Origin: Exiguobacterium qingdaonense
GTDB taxonomy: Bacteria > Bacillota > Bacilli > Exiguobacteriales > Exiguobacteriaceae
Direction of reading: 5' to 3'
Assembly (NCBI RefSeq): GCF_018617855.1
Contig: NZ_JACSKY010000006.1
Span: 62,001 to 126,000 of the forward strand
Length of the DNA stretch: 64,000 nt
Of this stretch, positions 1 to 8,850 are shown piece by piece. Position numbers and translations under genes: made by a program. The notes under the pieces are model-generated. The model searched no databases. It saw only the letters and a list, made by a program, of their open reading frames with translations, and was not told the DNA's origin. Position 1 is the stretch's first letter. Each line of letters starts with the position of its first letter.

Positions 1-1416
1 ATCGTTGATATGGAGAGCGTCTTCACGGAATATCGAAACTCGCTGAACGCAGAAGAGGATGCGCTTCGCGCTCAACTTACGACGCATACGAAGTGGGCGC
101 AGGCCCTTTGGCTCCTCTCCTTACTCGGGGTCCTCTTCATCCTCTTCATCGTCGCCCGTCCATATGTAAGACGCTTGACGGGACAACTTCAAGAGTTGAT
201 TGAAAACAGTAAGCGTCTTGCCGGAGAGAGACAACCGGTCACGCCAGCAGCCGTCCAGTCTAAAAACGAGGTCGGTCAATTGACGACGTCTTTCCGTCAA
301 ATGGCGACATCTCTTACGACACAACGCTATCGAATCGAGGAAGAGCGTGAGAAAACCGCACGCCTCCTTCACTCGATTCGTGATGCCGTCATCTATGTGG
401 AGCATGCAACAAGTGAAAAAGTGGCGAACCAAGCATTGTTCGTCCTATTCAACCAACCGATCACGAAACGAAATGAAGTCGACTTATATCGTTTAGACAC
501 GAGTCTTGAAGAACTTGGGTTGCAGGTCGACCAAAAGGATGATTTCTTTGCGTTTATGGAACGCTCCTTCGATGGACAGTGCAAAGAAGAGAGCGTCACC
601 TTCTCGATGAATCAGGAAGAGCGCTTCATTCAAATGTATGCGGAGAAGATTTACTTGAGGGGAACACGCCATGGCACGATGCTCGTCTTCCGTGATGTGA
701 CACATGAGACGGAAGTCGACCGTTTGAAAACCGAACTCGTTTCGACCGTCTCTCATGAGCTCCGGACTCCACTTACGAGTATTATCGGATTTACGGAACT
801 TCTTCGTTTCCGTAAACTATCCGCTGAACGTTCCGAAAAATATTTAGGAATGATTCATCAAGAAACATTGCGTCTTGAGGAATTAATTTCGAATTTACTC
901 GATGTCCAACGCATGGAGGCCGGCAAGCAGACGTATCATAACGAACGTGAGCACTTGATTGATATTCTTAAGCAAACCGTCACAGTGTATCAAGGAGCGA
1001 GTCAACATCATCACATTGTGTTTGATTATCAAGAAGAGCTTTATGTGTACGGAGACCGGACGCGACTGAATCAACTCTTCACGAATTTGTTACACAATGC
1101 GGTCAAATATTCCCCGAGTGGTGGCGAAATCCACATTCGTGTAGTCAGTGACCGACCGGATTGGATCGATATCTCGATAGAAGATTATGGAATCGGAATT
1201 CCTCAGACGGCGCTTCCGAAACTGTTCGACAAGTTTTACCGCGTCGACAACTCGGCAAGCCGAAAAATCGGAGGGACGGGTCTCGGGCTCGCCATCTGTA
1301 AAGAGATTGCAGAAGGTCATGGCGGGACAATCCACGCCACATCGAGCATCGGCAAAGGCTCAACCTTCACCGTCAGTCTTCCAAAAATGGATGTCACGAG
1401 TCAGATGAGTAGCTAA
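1..1416 (+). CDS. Sensor histidine kinase with HAMP and PAS domains (5' end outside window)
   Basis: Membrane sensor kinase that would autophosphorylate and pass phosphate to a response regulator. The frame is open to the left edge, so the gene starts upstream. Counting from the in-frame ATG at 10, a membrane helix spans about residues 30-50, followed by HAMP (50-105), a PAS-like domain (113-232), HisKA with the H-box SHELRTPL (His249) and a HATPase with NLLHNAVKYSP, DYGIGIP and GGTGLGLAI. The architecture resembles WalK, PhoR and ResE kinases. An extracellular sensing domain and the partner regulator are probably encoded just left of the window. Which signal it senses cannot be told. Confidence 0.93.
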   Translation: MVDMESVFTEYRNSLNAEEDALRAQLTTHTKWAQALWLLSLLGVLFILFIVARPYVRRLTGQLQELIENSKRLAGERQPVTPAAVQSKNEVGQLTTSFRQMATSLTTQRYRIEEEREKTARLLHSIRDAVIYVEHATSEKVANQALFVLFNQPITKRNEVDLYRLDTSLEELGLQVDQKDDFFAFMERSFDGQCKEESVTFSMNQEERFIQMYAEKIYLRGTRHGTMLVFRDVTHETEVDRLKTELVSTVSHELRTPLTSIIGFTELLRFRKLSAERSEKYLGMIHQETLRLEELISNLLDVQRMEAGKQTYHNEREHLIDILKQTVTVYQGASQHHHIVFDYQEELYVYGDRTRLNQLFTNLLHNAVKYSPSGGEIHIRVVSDRPDWIDISIEDYGIGIPQTALPKLFDKFYRVDNSASRKIGGTGLGLAICKEIAEGHGGTIHATSSIGKGSTFTVSLPKMDVTSQMSS

Positions 1417-1418
1417 AC

Positions 1419-1450
1419 AACAAGAGGGTGCGATGCCGCACCCTCTTGTT
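1419..1450. terminator. Bidirectional intrinsic terminator
   Basis: A 14-bp perfect stem (AACAAGAGGGTGCG pairing with its complement) has a 4-base loop and sits between two convergent genes. Its right arm ends on the first base of the SDR stop codon. Confidence 0.8.
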
Positions 1451-2247
1451 TACTGTACTTTATTCTCTGGACCAAATGATGGATAAAGTGACAGGCCACC
1501 ATCCGCAAAGATTGTCGTGCCTGTCACATATGAGGACTCATCTGAAGCGAGCCAAGCAGCGACGGCAGCGATTTGCTCTGGCTTCCCAATCGCATGAGAT
1601 GGAATGAGCGCCTCTAACCCTTCTTTCTCTTCTGGGTCGTTCATCGTCTCTTCATTGATTGGCGTATCGATTGCCCCAGGTGCGATCGCATTGACGCGAA
1701 TGTGATTCGGCGCATATTCGAGTGCGACTGATTTTGTAAACATTTTTACGCCGCCCTTACTTGCCGCGTAATGTGTATAACCCGGACGTGGGATGACTTC
1801 GTGAACAGAAGACATGTTGATGATATTGCCTTCGATTCCGTTCTCAACAAAATATCTCAAGGCGGCACGGACACCAAGGAACGTCCCGTTCAAGTTGACG
1901 TCGATAATGTTCTTCCAATTGTCGAATTCCATTTCATGTGTTTTTGCCTCGACTTGAACACCGGCATTGTTGACGAAGATATCCATCTTGCCGAACTCAG
2001 CAATCGCTTTCTCAATCATTTTCTCCACGAGACCTTCTTCAGAGACGTCTCCTTTCACGGCGACCGCTTTTCCGCCACCTGCTTCGATGCCACGGATGAC
2101 TTCTTCCATCTCTTTTTCACTGCTACGATAATTTAGGACAACATTCATCCCTTCTCTTGCGTAACGCTCGCCAATCGCTCGACCAAGCCCCTTTGAACTT
2201 CCTGTGACGACAGCGACTTTGCCTTTTAGTTCCGGATAGTTTGCCAT
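1450..2247 (-). CDS. Short-chain dehydrogenase, glucose 1-dehydrogenase type
   Basis: Cytosolic NAD(P)-dependent oxidoreductase of the classical SDR family, 265 aa. The Rossmann motif TGSSKGLG is at residues 15-22, NNAG at 93-96, and the catalytic Ser147, Tyr160 and Lys164 are in SS...YAASK. The C-terminal TGTTIFADGG is typical of the family. Length and sequence are close to Bacillus glucose 1-dehydrogenases (Gdh, YcdF), which oxidise beta-D-glucose to gluconolactone, but SDR substrates are hard to predict. The start has a strong AAGGAGGAATTCAT leader. It is a single gene transcribed toward the histidine kinase. Confidence 0.88.
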   Translation of the reverse strand: MANYPELKGKVAVVTGSSKGLGRAIGERYAREGMNVVLNYRSSEKEMEEVIRGIEAGGGKAVAVKGDVSEEGLVEKMIEKAIAEFGKMDIFVNNAGVQVEAKTHEMEFDNWKNIIDVNLNGTFLGVRAALRYFVENGIEGNIINMSSVHEVIPRPGYTHYAASKGGVKMFTKSVALEYAPNHIRVNAIAPGAIDTPINEETMNDPEEKEGLEALIPSHAIGKPEQIAAVAAWLASDESSYVTGTTIFADGGLSLYPSFGPENKVQ

Positions 2248-2319
2248 ATGAATTCCTCCTTCATCTTCTCGTGTTCAGTTCCCGCATTCTCCTCTTTATC
2301 AAACATGATTGTCTGCATT

Positions 2320-2348
2320 TTGAATAATTGAAACAAATCAACTATACT
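2320..2348 (+). promoter_or_regulatory. SigA-type promoter for the CBS-domain membrane protein
   Basis: TTGAAT, a 17-base spacer and TATACT lie about 90 bases before the start of the downstream gene. Confidence 0.55.
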
Positions 2349-2436
2349 GAAACAAACTATTCGTTTTCAGGAACAGCCTGAAAGACGTTTGATTCTATAA
2401 TCAATGGAGGTGACTCCCCGATTTTTGGGGGAATTG

Positions 2437-3759
2437 TTGGACAGTCCCATGTTACTAAGCTTATTCATCGTTGCGCTCTTAATCTTCTTCACCGCCTTTT
2501 TTGTGGCAGCCGAATTTTCCATCGTGAAAGTGCGCGGTGCCCGACTCGACCAGCTCGTGCTCGAAGGAAATAAAAAAGCAGTCAGTGCGAAAAAAGTGAT
2601 TGAGAACATCGACGACTCACTTTCTGCTTCTCAGTTCGGAATCACGCTCTCCGCGCTCGGACTTGGATGGATCGGCGCCGATCAAATTGAAAAATATATT
2701 CATACATTGGTCGAACAGCTAAACTTATCTTCTTCTCTCGTGACATTTTTGTCGTTTCTGATTGCATTCTTACTGATTGCATTCCTACACGTCGTCATCG
2801 GTGAGTTGGTGCCAAAAACGCTAGCGGTTCACGAGGCTGAAAAAATAACGCTCCTCGTTGCACGACCGCTTTATGTGTTTACAAAAATCTTTTATCCGTT
2901 CATTCGCGTCTTGAACAGTATGGCGCGATTTACACTTCGTTTATTCGGGGTGCAGACGACGGCCCAGGAGACGGCTCATTCAGAAGAAGAATTGAAAATT
3001 ATCATGACGGAAAGTTTTCGTAGTGGTGAAATTAATGAAAATGAATTGGCGTATGTACAAAACATCTTTTCTTTTGATGAACGCGTCGCCAAAGATGCCA
3101 TGGTCCCACGAATGAACATGGTCACAATCGATGAAGAAGATACGATTGAAGAGATCATTTCAGTCGTCGAAGAGCACCAGTATACACGCTATCCGGTCAC
3201 ACGAGATGGCGACCGGGACGATGTGCTCGGGTTTGTGAATGCGAAACAACTTTTCACCGCCCAACTCTCAAAAAATGACGCTCCATTCGAGTCGTTCATC
3301 CATCAATTACCGCTCGTCACTGAGTTCACGCCGCTCCAAGAAGCAATGGTGAAAATGCAGAATGCGCAGACGATGATGTGCCTCGTCATCGATGAGTATG
3401 GCGGTACTGCCGGCCTTTTGACAATTGAGGACATTTTAGAAGAAATCGTCGGTGAAATTCGCGACGAGTTCGACCGGGATGAACAGGCAGAGATTACAGA
3501 GATTGCCCCGAAACACTATCGTCTTTCCGGACTTGTGTTGACACAAGAACTCGAAGAACGTTTCGGCATCGAAATCGAGGATGACGTCGATACGGTCGGC
3601 GGGTTTGTCTTGTCGCAAAAAGCGAATGCCCGGACAGGTGAGCGCTTCACGTTGCCTGGCAACCATGAACTGATTGTCAGCGAAGTCGATAACCACCGCA
3701 TCGTTTTCGTAGACCTCATTTTAGCGTCTTATAAAGAAGAAGAACCGTTATCCGAATGA
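2437..3759 (+). CDS. CNNM/CorC-type membrane protein with two CBS domains
   Basis: Integral membrane protein of the hemolysin C/CorC family (DUF21, CBS pair, CorC_HlyC), linked in relatives to Mg2+ or other cation transport. About 440 aa: three or four helices in the DUF21 region (first near LFIVALLIFFTAFFVAAEF), then a CBS pair from AMVPRMNM to about TIEDILEEIVGEI, then the CorC_HlyC domain. The frame opens at ATG 2404, but a strong GGAGGTGA (2406-2413) lies inside that extension. I prefer TTG 2437 (MDSPMLL), which gives a family-like N-terminus; TTG 2434 and ATG 2449 are possible. It has a paralogue in the window at 55254-56573. Confidence 0.88.
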   Translation: MDSPMLLSLFIVALLIFFTAFFVAAEFSIVKVRGARLDQLVLEGNKKAVSAKKVIENIDDSLSASQFGITLSALGLGWIGADQIEKYIHTLVEQLNLSSSLVTFLSFLIAFLLIAFLHVVIGELVPKTLAVHEAEKITLLVARPLYVFTKIFYPFIRVLNSMARFTLRLFGVQTTAQETAHSEEELKIIMTESFRSGEINENELAYVQNIFSFDERVAKDAMVPRMNMVTIDEEDTIEEIISVVEEHQYTRYPVTRDGDRDDVLGFVNAKQLFTAQLSKNDAPFESFIHQLPLVTEFTPLQEAMVKMQNAQTMMCLVIDEYGGTAGLLTIEDILEEIVGEIRDEFDRDEQAEITEIAPKHYRLSGLVLTQELEERFGIEIEDDVDTVGGFVLSQKANARTGERFTLPGNHELIVSEVDNHRIVFVDLILASYKEEEPLSE

Positions 3760-3771
3760 CCCTTTCACCCG

Positions 3772-3801
3772 CCCTTCTCCAAAGATTGGAGAAGGGTTTT
3801 T
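3772..3801 (+). terminator. Intrinsic terminator
   Basis: CCCTTCTCCAA and TTGGAGAAGGG form an 11-bp stem with a 3-base loop, followed by a T-run, 12 bases after the stop of the CBS-domain gene. Confidence 0.85.
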
Positions 3802-3958
3802 CATCTATGAACCGAACTGTCGCTATATTTTCGACTCTTGCCGTGATATACTGCACATATGTTGCTTATTTGGGTGTGATTCACTCAATGACACAACATC
3901 ACCGAAACATGGCGAGATGTTCGGTTTAAACAGAAAGTAAATAGAAAGAAGGTTACGC

Positions 3959-4951
3959 ATGGAACGCAAACTATTTTTGATTGACGGTAACTCCATGCTG
4001 GCCAGTGCTTACTATGGTGCCGCCGCGAGCCGAACGAAAAAAGGACGCGAGGTATCCAAAAACGATCGGAGTGCCGTCATCGGAATGACCGGCCTCATTC
4101 GGACGATTTTACGCAGACATCGTCCGACTCATTTTGTCGTCGTCTGGGACGTCTCACGTGAAACATTATGGCGTCGAGAACTGTACCCGGGCTATAAACG
4201 CCGCAGACGTCAAACACCGCCTGAATTGAAAGCACAGATGGAGCTCATGCGCCAATTGCTTGAAGATAGTGGAATCCCACAATTTCAAGTGGAAGGGTAT
4301 GAAGGGGAAGACTTGATCGCCCACATCGCGCGTAAATTCAGCTGCAGTGCCCCTGTGGTCATCATGACAAAAGATAAAGACTTGTTACAGCTTGTCAGTC
4401 CACGAATCACGGTTTGGTTGCAGACGCAGGAGCTTCAGCAAATGCAGGCTCGCTGTGATATTCGTGATAACCGTCCGTTACCGCTCAAGCGTCATCTAGA
4501 AATTCGACCAGAAGAGATTGCGGCGTTATACGAAGGGTTGAAACCGAAGCAACTGTCAGCCGTTAAAGCGTTGACGGGAGACCGTTCTGACGGAATCCCT
4601 CCAGTCGCCGGGCTAGACGAAAACCAATCAGTCCAACTGATCAAGCGATTCGGTTCGCTCGATAAGCTGTATTCTGCCTTGAGCATCAAAGGTGACAAAC
4701 GACAACAAGTAAATGAAACGATCGCGGCACTGACGTCAGAGGAGGTGCCCCGTAACTTGAGACGAACACGCAAAAAAGCAGAGCGCAACATGGAGCTCGT
4801 TCGTCTTGATGTCACGGTGCCGGCACTTGAACATTTGAAACTGGCTCATCTCGAGCTCAGTCTCAACCCGAAGCGAGTCGAGCAAGCGTATCAAAAACGC
4901 GGAATTCGTGTCTCGTTTAACGCAAGTCAGAAAAAAGTATCCGCACGTTAA
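3959..4951 (+). CDS. 5'-3' exonuclease (FEN/PIN-like, YpcP type)
   Basis: Stand-alone homologue of the 5'-nuclease domain of DNA polymerase I, expected to remove RNA primers or flaps from DNA. It has 330 aa, somewhat longer than Bacillus YpcP/ExoR. Visible signatures: LIDGNSMLASAYYG at the N-terminus, VVWDVSRETLWRRELYPGYK, the acidic cluster YEGEDLIAHIA and MTKDKDLLQLV, and the helix-hairpin-helix TGDRSDGIPPVAG, where the more usual N of SDNIPG is G. The N-terminal PIN-like fold and the H3TH region together fix the family. AGAAAGAAGG precedes the ATG. It is monocistronic, with its own terminator. Confidence 0.88.
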   Translation: MERKLFLIDGNSMLASAYYGAAASRTKKGREVSKNDRSAVIGMTGLIRTILRRHRPTHFVVVWDVSRETLWRRELYPGYKRRRRQTPPELKAQMELMRQLLEDSGIPQFQVEGYEGEDLIAHIARKFSCSAPVVIMTKDKDLLQLVSPRITVWLQTQELQQMQARCDIRDNRPLPLKRHLEIRPEEIAALYEGLKPKQLSAVKALTGDRSDGIPPVAGLDENQSVQLIKRFGSLDKLYSALSIKGDKRQQVNETIAALTSEEVPRNLRRTRKKAERNMELVRLDVTVPALEHLKLAHLELSLNPKRVEQAYQKRGIRVSFNASQKKVSAR

Positions 4952-4983
4952 AGAACGGACGCCCTCAAGCGTCCGTTCTTTTG
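4951..4983 (+). terminator. Intrinsic terminator
   Basis: AAGAACGGACGC and GCGTCCGTTCTT form a 12-bp stem with loop CCTCAA and run into TT at 4981-4982, just after the exonuclease stop. Confidence 0.85.
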
Positions 4984-5184
4984 TATAAAGGAAGCGAGAA
5001 ACATCTCATTTTTCTTCATCAATCAACAGGTAATTCCCGTCAAGTCGACCGTCCTCACAAAAGTCAGTGCAACATGGTATAGTGATTTCAATGATTCCAG
5101 AATGTTTGATTTTCTTCATGACACTCGACAGGTCACATCCCCTGCTCAGTGTAAGCTAGTATCATGCCAAAGTGACCCGCTCAG

Positions 5185-5264
5185 TTGTCCACATGTGGAT
5201 AACCCATTTTTCCTATTGAACACATCACTTATCCACAGGAGGTCGTCATGATTCGTTATCCACA
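5185..5264. promoter_or_regulatory. Cluster of DnaA boxes
   Basis: Three perfect TTATCCACA boxes occur here: 5194-5202 (minus orientation, TGTGGATAA), 5229-5237 (plus) and 5256-5264 (plus). A one-mismatch box, TTGTCCACA, at 5185-5193 abuts the first to form an 18-bp inverted pair. The cluster covers the leader, ribosome site and first codons of the S66 carboxypeptidase gene. In Bacillus such clusters away from oriC act as DnaA-binding regulatory or titration sites; that role here is inferred. Confidence 0.7.
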
Positions 5265-6255
5265 GTTAACCGGTCATCAAATCGGGGTCACCGCCCCTTC
5301 GTCAGGTATACCAGAAGAACTGCACCATCTCTTGCATGAAGCGGAACATACGTTTTCCAATCGCGGGTTCACGTTGCATTTTACTCCGAATGTGTGGAAG
5401 CAACGATTTGGAAAGTCTGCCCCGAATCGAGTGCGTGCCCACGAACTGACAGCTCTACTTCAAGATGACAAAGTCGACTTGATCATCCCGCCTTGGGGAG
5501 GAGAGCTCTTGATGGAGATTCTCGATCAAATCGATTGGCAATCATTGTCCCCAAAATGGATGCTCGGCTATTCAGATACGAGTCTGTTGCTATTCGTCTA
5601 TACGCTAAAAACCGGGATTGCCTCGGCCCATGGACCGAACTTAGTCGATTTACGTGCCGATATGTGGGATGAGACGAGTTCACGCTGGCTCGATGTCCTC
5701 TCGACCCGGGTCGAAGAGACCGTCATCCAGCGCTCATCCGAAAAGTTTCAAAAAGAATGGCAGTTCGACAATCCGACGCCACATCTGTTTCATCTGACGG
5801 AAACGACCGAATGGAAAGCGATTGGCGGTCAGAATGCAACGGGACGCTTGCTCGGCGGATGTCTCGATGTGCTCTTACATACAATCGGGACACCGTATGG
5901 AGACGTCGAGACGTTCCAGCGCGAACATCTGAACGACGAGCCAATTCTTTGGTATTTTGAGAACGTAGAGATGAACGTTCCGGCAGTAAAAAGAAGCCTC
6001 CTTCAAATGAAGTGGGCCGGTTGGTTCAATCAGACGTCTGGTATTCTATTCGGACGGAGTGAGGCACCGTCTTCGCATCAAGACTATACGATCGAGATGA
6101 TTTATGAGGAGATTCACGATATGCTCGGTGTTCCCATCTTTTACGATATCGACTGCGGACACGTCCCCCCGCAAATGACGCTCGTCAATGGGGCCCATGC
6201 GTCTGTCCAAGTCGAGCATGGGCAAGGGACATTGATTCAAACGTTCAAGGGCTGA
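5248..6255 (+). CDS. S66 family LD-carboxypeptidase / MccF-like peptidase
   Basis: Serine peptidase of family S66, which includes muramoyltetrapeptide LD-carboxypeptidases in peptidoglycan recycling and MccF-type microcin hydrolases. It has 335 aa and no signal peptide. The N-terminal IGVTAPSSGIP, the nucleophile elbow GYSDTS, a Glu in WYFENVEMNVP and the His in DIDCGHVPPQMTLVNGA supply the Ser-Glu-His triad. The gene starts at ATG 5248 after CACAGGAGGTCGTC, and that ribosome site overlaps a DnaA box. LD-carboxypeptidase and MccF-like activity cannot be separated from sequence alone. Confidence 0.88.
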   Translation: MIRYPQLTGHQIGVTAPSSGIPEELHHLLHEAEHTFSNRGFTLHFTPNVWKQRFGKSAPNRVRAHELTALLQDDKVDLIIPPWGGELLMEILDQIDWQSLSPKWMLGYSDTSLLLFVYTLKTGIASAHGPNLVDLRADMWDETSSRWLDVLSTRVEETVIQRSSEKFQKEWQFDNPTPHLFHLTETTEWKAIGGQNATGRLLGGCLDVLLHTIGTPYGDVETFQREHLNDEPILWYFENVEMNVPAVKRSLLQMKWAGWFNQTSGILFGRSEAPSSHQDYTIEMIYEEIHDMLGVPIFYDIDCGHVPPQMTLVNGAHASVQVEHGQGTLIQTFKG

Positions 6256-6270
6256 TGCGTCAGCCCTTGA
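6245..6270. terminator. Terminator hairpin shared by convergent genes
   Basis: TCAAGGGCTGA and TCAGCCCTTGA form an 11-bp stem around loop TGCG. It contains the stop codon of the S66 gene and the last bases of the HTH-TPR gene. A T-rich tail follows on the plus side. Confidence 0.65.
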
Positions 6271-7450
6271 TTTGTTGTAGTAATAATTCTAGACGTTTGC
6301 GAAACAGACCTCGTGGGAATTCTGCTACTTTTTCTCTGATGACCGGTACCCAGTCGTCCCCGCATCCGTTCAGCGTTCCTCTTAATAATCCCTCATAGTA
6401 AATGGCGATATCGACTAAACTGTGCGTTGTCCACTCGTCTCTGTTTTCCCACAGTTCCAATAAATGTTCCCTTCCCTTGTCCGTTTCACCTTGTAGCGCA
6501 TAGTACACGCCTTTTGCCATCGCAATCGATGCAATGAACGGATCTTTAGCTGTCGTAAGGGATTCCATCAATTTGATGTTCTTTCCTAATAGTTCGACAT
6601 ATCGAAATTCCATCGCGTAGAGTGCTTCAGAAAGCGCCACTTTGATTTCAGCCAAACGGTCTTCCGTGAATTGAATGTATTGTTTTGCCTTCCGTAACGA
6701 CTCACGAATTTTTTTCTCATCGTTCAAGTAGAGGGCACAAATCGAAATGGTACGATATACGTCGTCTGCACGATAATAAATCATCGTTCGCTTCATATAG
6801 TCGAGCGCGCCTTCAAGCTGTTGAATCGCTCCTTCCAAATCCTCATTACAAAGAAGATTTTTAAAGACGATCAACATGGCATATTCAGTTCTCGTCTTTG
6901 TTTTCATATATTTTGCATCAAGTAATTCAATCACTTCAATCCGTTCAATCGATTCTTCATATCGATTCCACATCAATAAATAATAAGCCTGGCTAATTCG
7001 TCCCATCGCCAATTCCTCGGACTCACCTAGCTTCTCAAAAATCTCAATCGCACGGTCATAGTAGGCTAGTACTCTCTCACTGTCGCCCTCTTGAAAGTAC
7101 GTATCCCCATACAACATGTATGCTTTCCCTTGCCACACGGAGTTCATTTCTGTCTGTAAGTAAGGCTTGAGCGTTTCCCGAATTTCTTGATCCGGTAGTG
7201 AAATGAGTTGCATCTCCTCAAACTCTAGCTTTTCCACCAGTGACTGCAGTTCGGCCTCTTTCGGATCGGTCAACAACTGTTGCATCGAGACATCCAATCG
7301 ACTGGCAAGTTCTCGCAAACTGCGCATCGATGCCTCTGCTTTCCCGTTTTCAATCATACTGAGCATCGATTTCGTGACGATGCCTTCCGCCAACTGTGTT
7401 TGGGTCATTTTTTTCTGTTTTCGCAACGCTTTAATTCGTTCACCAATCAT
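6260..7450 (-). CDS. XRE-family regulator with TPR-like helical domain
   Basis: DNA-binding regulator of 396 aa. The N-terminal XRE helix-turn-helix (IGERIKALRKQKKMTQTQLA, then SMLSMIENGKAEASMRSLRELA, residues 2-60) is followed by about 330 residues of TPR-like helical repeats such as AYMLYGDTYFQEGDSERVLAYYDRAIEIF. This layout is that of the NprR/PlcR/Rgg-like (RNPP) regulators, many of which bind short export/import peptides. ATG 7450 is chosen because it follows TAGAGGTGTCAAT; a longer frame to 7501 has no ribosome site. It is divergent from an MFS exporter with candidate operators between. No peptide gene is visible next to it, so a peptide ligand is speculative. Confidence 0.85.
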   Translation of the reverse strand: MIGERIKALRKQKKMTQTQLAEGIVTKSMLSMIENGKAEASMRSLRELASRLDVSMQQLLTDPKEAELQSLVEKLEFEEMQLISLPDQEIRETLKPYLQTEMNSVWQGKAYMLYGDTYFQEGDSERVLAYYDRAIEIFEKLGESEELAMGRISQAYYLLMWNRYEESIERIEVIELLDAKYMKTKTRTEYAMLIVFKNLLCNEDLEGAIQQLEGALDYMKRTMIYYRADDVYRTISICALYLNDEKKIRESLRKAKQYIQFTEDRLAEIKVALSEALYAMEFRYVELLGKNIKLMESLTTAKDPFIASIAMAKGVYYALQGETDKGREHLLELWENRDEWTTHSLVDIAIYYEGLLRGTLNGCGDDWVPVIREKVAEFPRGLFRKRLELLLQQIKG

Positions 7451-7465
7451 ATTGACACCTCTATA

Positions 7466-7539
7466 AGTTAAATTATATTGAACTTTATGTTTACATTCCA
7501 ATCTATTGCCTTTATGATAATGTTAAATCACATTTAACT
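7466..7539. promoter_or_regulatory. Candidate operators and promoter in the regulator/MFS intergenic region
   Basis: Two dyads with the same half-site AGTTAAAT are present: the imperfect dyad 7466-7484 and the GTTAAA-N5-TTTAAC palindrome at 7522-7538. A SigA promoter for the regulator is read on the minus strand as TTGGAA (7502-7497), 18 bases, TATAAT (7478-7473). The first dyad overlaps its -10. Autoregulation and control of the MFS gene are inferred. Confidence 0.5.
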
Positions 7540-7561
7540 AATTTGCAAAGGAGTGTTCTCT

Positions 7562-8815
7562 TTGAAATTCTTTTCTTCCAATTTATCGATTTTATTACTC
7601 GGTAAATTCATGTCACTGTTTGCATCCAACTTATTTACGTTTGTGGCGGGACTCACGGTGTTGACGACGACTGGATCTGGACTGCAATTCGCATTCGTCT
7701 TACTTGCAGGAACATTACCTCGAGTGCTTTTATCTCCATTCGCTGGCGCTTATGCGGACAAACTGGACCGAAAACGAGTCATCATCAAGATGGAGTCTTT
7801 GAATGGGGGATTATTTTTACTCGCCGGTGTCGGAAGCTTGCTTTGGACGTTTGAAGCACCCACCTTTTATGTCATCACGTTCTTCTTGTCGATTGTCTCA
7901 ACCTTCTTATCGGTCACATTATCGAGTTCGATTCCACTTCTGTTTGAGGAGGAAGAGCTTCAACGTGCCAACTCTCTCATTCAAAGTATCATCTCCATCT
8001 CAAGTATCGGCACCCCGCTTCTTGCCGGCGCACTGTTTAAACTTGTACCGATTCCCGTGTTTTTATTCAGCTCAGCCCTATTTTTTATGATTGCCGCCTT
8101 GCTTGCCTCCCGACTCACATTTCATCAGAAAGAGATTGCTCCAACCGAACAATCCACATGGGAAGATGTACGATCTGGTCTCTCTTATTTGAAGCAACAA
8201 CGGGTTTTATGGACGGTCGCCGTCCTGGCCGCATTTTTGAACTTCTTTTTTGTCGCGTCAGAAGTGCTATTCCCGATTGCAGCATTACAAGAGGTCGGTG
8301 TCTCCCCATTTCAGTTCGGGCTGCTTGAAAGCATGGTTGCCATCGGATTTTTAGTCGCGTCCTTACTGCATGCCTTACCGTTATTCAAAATCAAACATCG
8401 CCTATCGACCATGCGATCTGCCCTGGTCATATTAAGCGTTCTATTTGTCGGCCCTGCCATTCCATTATATTTTAACTTCAACGTCCTCACTTCGATTTTC
8501 TTTTTTGCGATATTCGCTTTATTGAGCGGCTTTTTGATCGTACGTGTCAACATTCCGATTCAACTGTTTCTTCAAACGAATACAGATCCGAATTATTTAG
8601 GGCGCGTCATCGGTGTACTCGAGTCACTTGCGATGGGAATTACACCAATCGGTTTTATTCTATTCGGAGTATTAAGTGACCTTGTGCCCGTTGCACACCT
8701 ATACACCGCATGTATGATCGGTCTACTCGTCTGTACGTTCGTTCTTACGTATCGCATCCGTCATGACATTCGAGCAGAACGAGATTCGGCCCAGTCAATG
8801 GAACGTGTATCATAA
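7562..8815 (+). CDS. MFS transporter
   Basis: Major facilitator superfamily permease of about 417 aa with some 12 hydrophobic segments, probably a proton-driven efflux protein in the cell membrane. The A-like motif between helices 2 and 3 reads GAYADKLDRKRVI. The N-terminal half (LLAGTLPRVLLSPFAG) resembles MFS_3/EntS-type exporters. I choose TTG 7562 because AAAGGAG (7547-7553) lies 8 bases upstream; the longer GTG 7553 start would overlap the ribosome site. The substrate is unknown. The divergent XRE-TPR regulator probably controls it. Confidence 0.87.
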   Translation: MKFFSSNLSILLLGKFMSLFASNLFTFVAGLTVLTTTGSGLQFAFVLLAGTLPRVLLSPFAGAYADKLDRKRVIIKMESLNGGLFLLAGVGSLLWTFEAPTFYVITFFLSIVSTFLSVTLSSSIPLLFEEEELQRANSLIQSIISISSIGTPLLAGALFKLVPIPVFLFSSALFFMIAALLASRLTFHQKEIAPTEQSTWEDVRSGLSYLKQQRVLWTVAVLAAFLNFFFVASEVLFPIAALQEVGVSPFQFGLLESMVAIGFLVASLLHALPLFKIKHRLSTMRSALVILSVLFVGPAIPLYFNFNVLTSIFFFAIFALLSGFLIVRVNIPIQLFLQTNTDPNYLGRVIGVLESLAMGITPIGFILFGVLSDLVPVAHLYTACMIGLLVCTFVLTYRIRHDIRAERDSAQSMERVS

Positions 8816-8820
8816 CGAAA

Positions 8821-8850
8821 AAGACATCGAACGAATCAGTTCGATGTCTT
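8821..8850. terminator. Bidirectional intrinsic terminator
   Basis: AAGACATCGAAC and GTTCGATGTCTT form a 12-bp stem between the convergent MFS and DUF3817 genes. Confidence 0.8.
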
